From contig JAOZUV010000128.1 of assembly GCA_029938505.1 (NCBI GenBank), forward strand, positions 1 to 6,263: 6,263 nt of DNA, given 5' to 3'. Positions 5,994 to 6,263 of this stretch are shown one piece after another. The first letter of the stretch is position 1; every line of letters starts with the position of its first letter. This DNA comes from Bacteroidales bacterium. GTDB taxonomy: Bacteria; Bacteroidota; Bacteroidia; Bacteroidales; GCA-2711565. A model generated the notes under the pieces. That model was not told where the DNA came from. It searched no databases and saw only the letters and a program-made list of their open reading frames with translations. Made by a program: the position numbers and the translations under genes.

Positions 5994-6263
5994 TTAAAAT
6001 CTAAATTTAACAGACAAAAATATCTGTGAGGGACGTAGCACATAGATGGATTCCCAAACGGAGAATGAATCGGCCTGATAAGCAACATAATTTTTGGTAT
6101 TAAAGACATTATTCCATCGGATTTCAAAATCTATTTTTGGCTTTGAAATAGTATAACGGTATTGGAGGTCAACAAAAAAATTGTTGGTTTTGTTGAAATC
6201 GTAATATTCGGATGAAAAACTAAATGTTTGGTTTTTTCCAGGAAAAGCAAAAAAGGAAAATCG
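5994..6263 (-). CDS. C-terminal end of an outer-membrane beta-barrel (TonB-dependent receptor type) protein, partial
   Basis: The frame is open from the window edge and gives 89 residues ending in three consecutive TAA codons (5996-5988). The segment alternates polar and hydrophobic or aromatic residues as barrel strands do, for example NQTFSFSSEYYDF, NNFFVDLQYRYTIS and KIDFEIRWNNVFNTKNYVAY. It ends LRPSQIFLSVKFRF, a classic last strand with terminal Phe recognised by the BAM machinery, preceded by the RP-x-Q-I signature common in Bacteroidota receptor-type barrels. The N-terminal plug and carboxypeptidase-like domains would lie outside the window, so the substrate cannot be stated. It is the first visible gene of the barrel-peptide-GLPGLI series. 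A simple non-TonB barrel is possible but less likely. Confidence 0.82.
   Translation of the reverse strand, partial: RFSFFAFPGKNQTFSFSSEYYDFNKTNNFFVDLQYRYTISKPKIDFEIRWNNVFNTKNYVAYQADSFSVWESIYVLRPSQIFLSVKFRF

Noticed and set aside
5834..6127. 97-codon minus-strand frame over the barrel end
   Set aside because: Its first half is out of frame with the barrel coding sequence, which has clear beta-strand character and a terminal Phe. Only the part after 5947 could matter, and it is discussed with the start-less frame.

Overview
The window reads as chromosomal DNA of a Bacteroidota species, most likely from the Flavobacteriia/Sphingobacteriia side of the phylum; I cannot name a genus. The support is the AT-rich composition, a GLPGLI-family secreted protein, the end of an outer-membrane beta-barrel of TonB-receptor type, a short Bacteroidota-type LptE next to a sigma-54 activator, and promoter-like sequences of the Bacteroidota form TTG-N(17-23)-TAnnTTTG. 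All convincing genes lie on the minus strand, so transcription runs from high to low coordinates.

Right part (about 4628-6263): an envelope cassette. In transcription order it has the C-terminal 89 residues of an outer-membrane beta-barrel protein (5994-6263, cut by the window edge), a 229-bp gap with two dyads and a coding-like but start-less frame, a 62-residue secreted cysteine-rich peptide (5576-5764), a strong 12-bp hairpin (5493-5521), and a 281-residue GLPGLI protein (4628-5473). An outer-membrane barrel, an exported Cys-rich peptide and an exported GLPGLI protein in a row suggest a cell-surface function that cannot be assigned from sequence. This is the least explained part of the window.

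Middle (4384-4627): a REP/BIME-like cluster with one inverted and about three direct copies of a CGTCATyCTGAG-type palindrome. It is bracketed by an imperfect direct repeat, and a promoter for pheT lies at its left edge.

Left part (1-4383): housekeeping genes. pheT (phenylalanyl-tRNA synthetase beta chain) stands alone, with no pheS beside it. It is followed by a promoter carrying repeated TTAGC/GCTAA half-sites, then a receiver-less sigma-54 activator and lptE. The activator stop and lptE start abut with no gap (TAAATG), so the two are probably translationally coupled. A further gene starts at position 19 and leaves the window. The regulator-lptE pair links LPS transport to a sigma-54 activator with no visible sensory domain.

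No tRNA, rRNA, CRISPR array or insertion sequence was seen. No gene-free stretch exceeds 300 bases.
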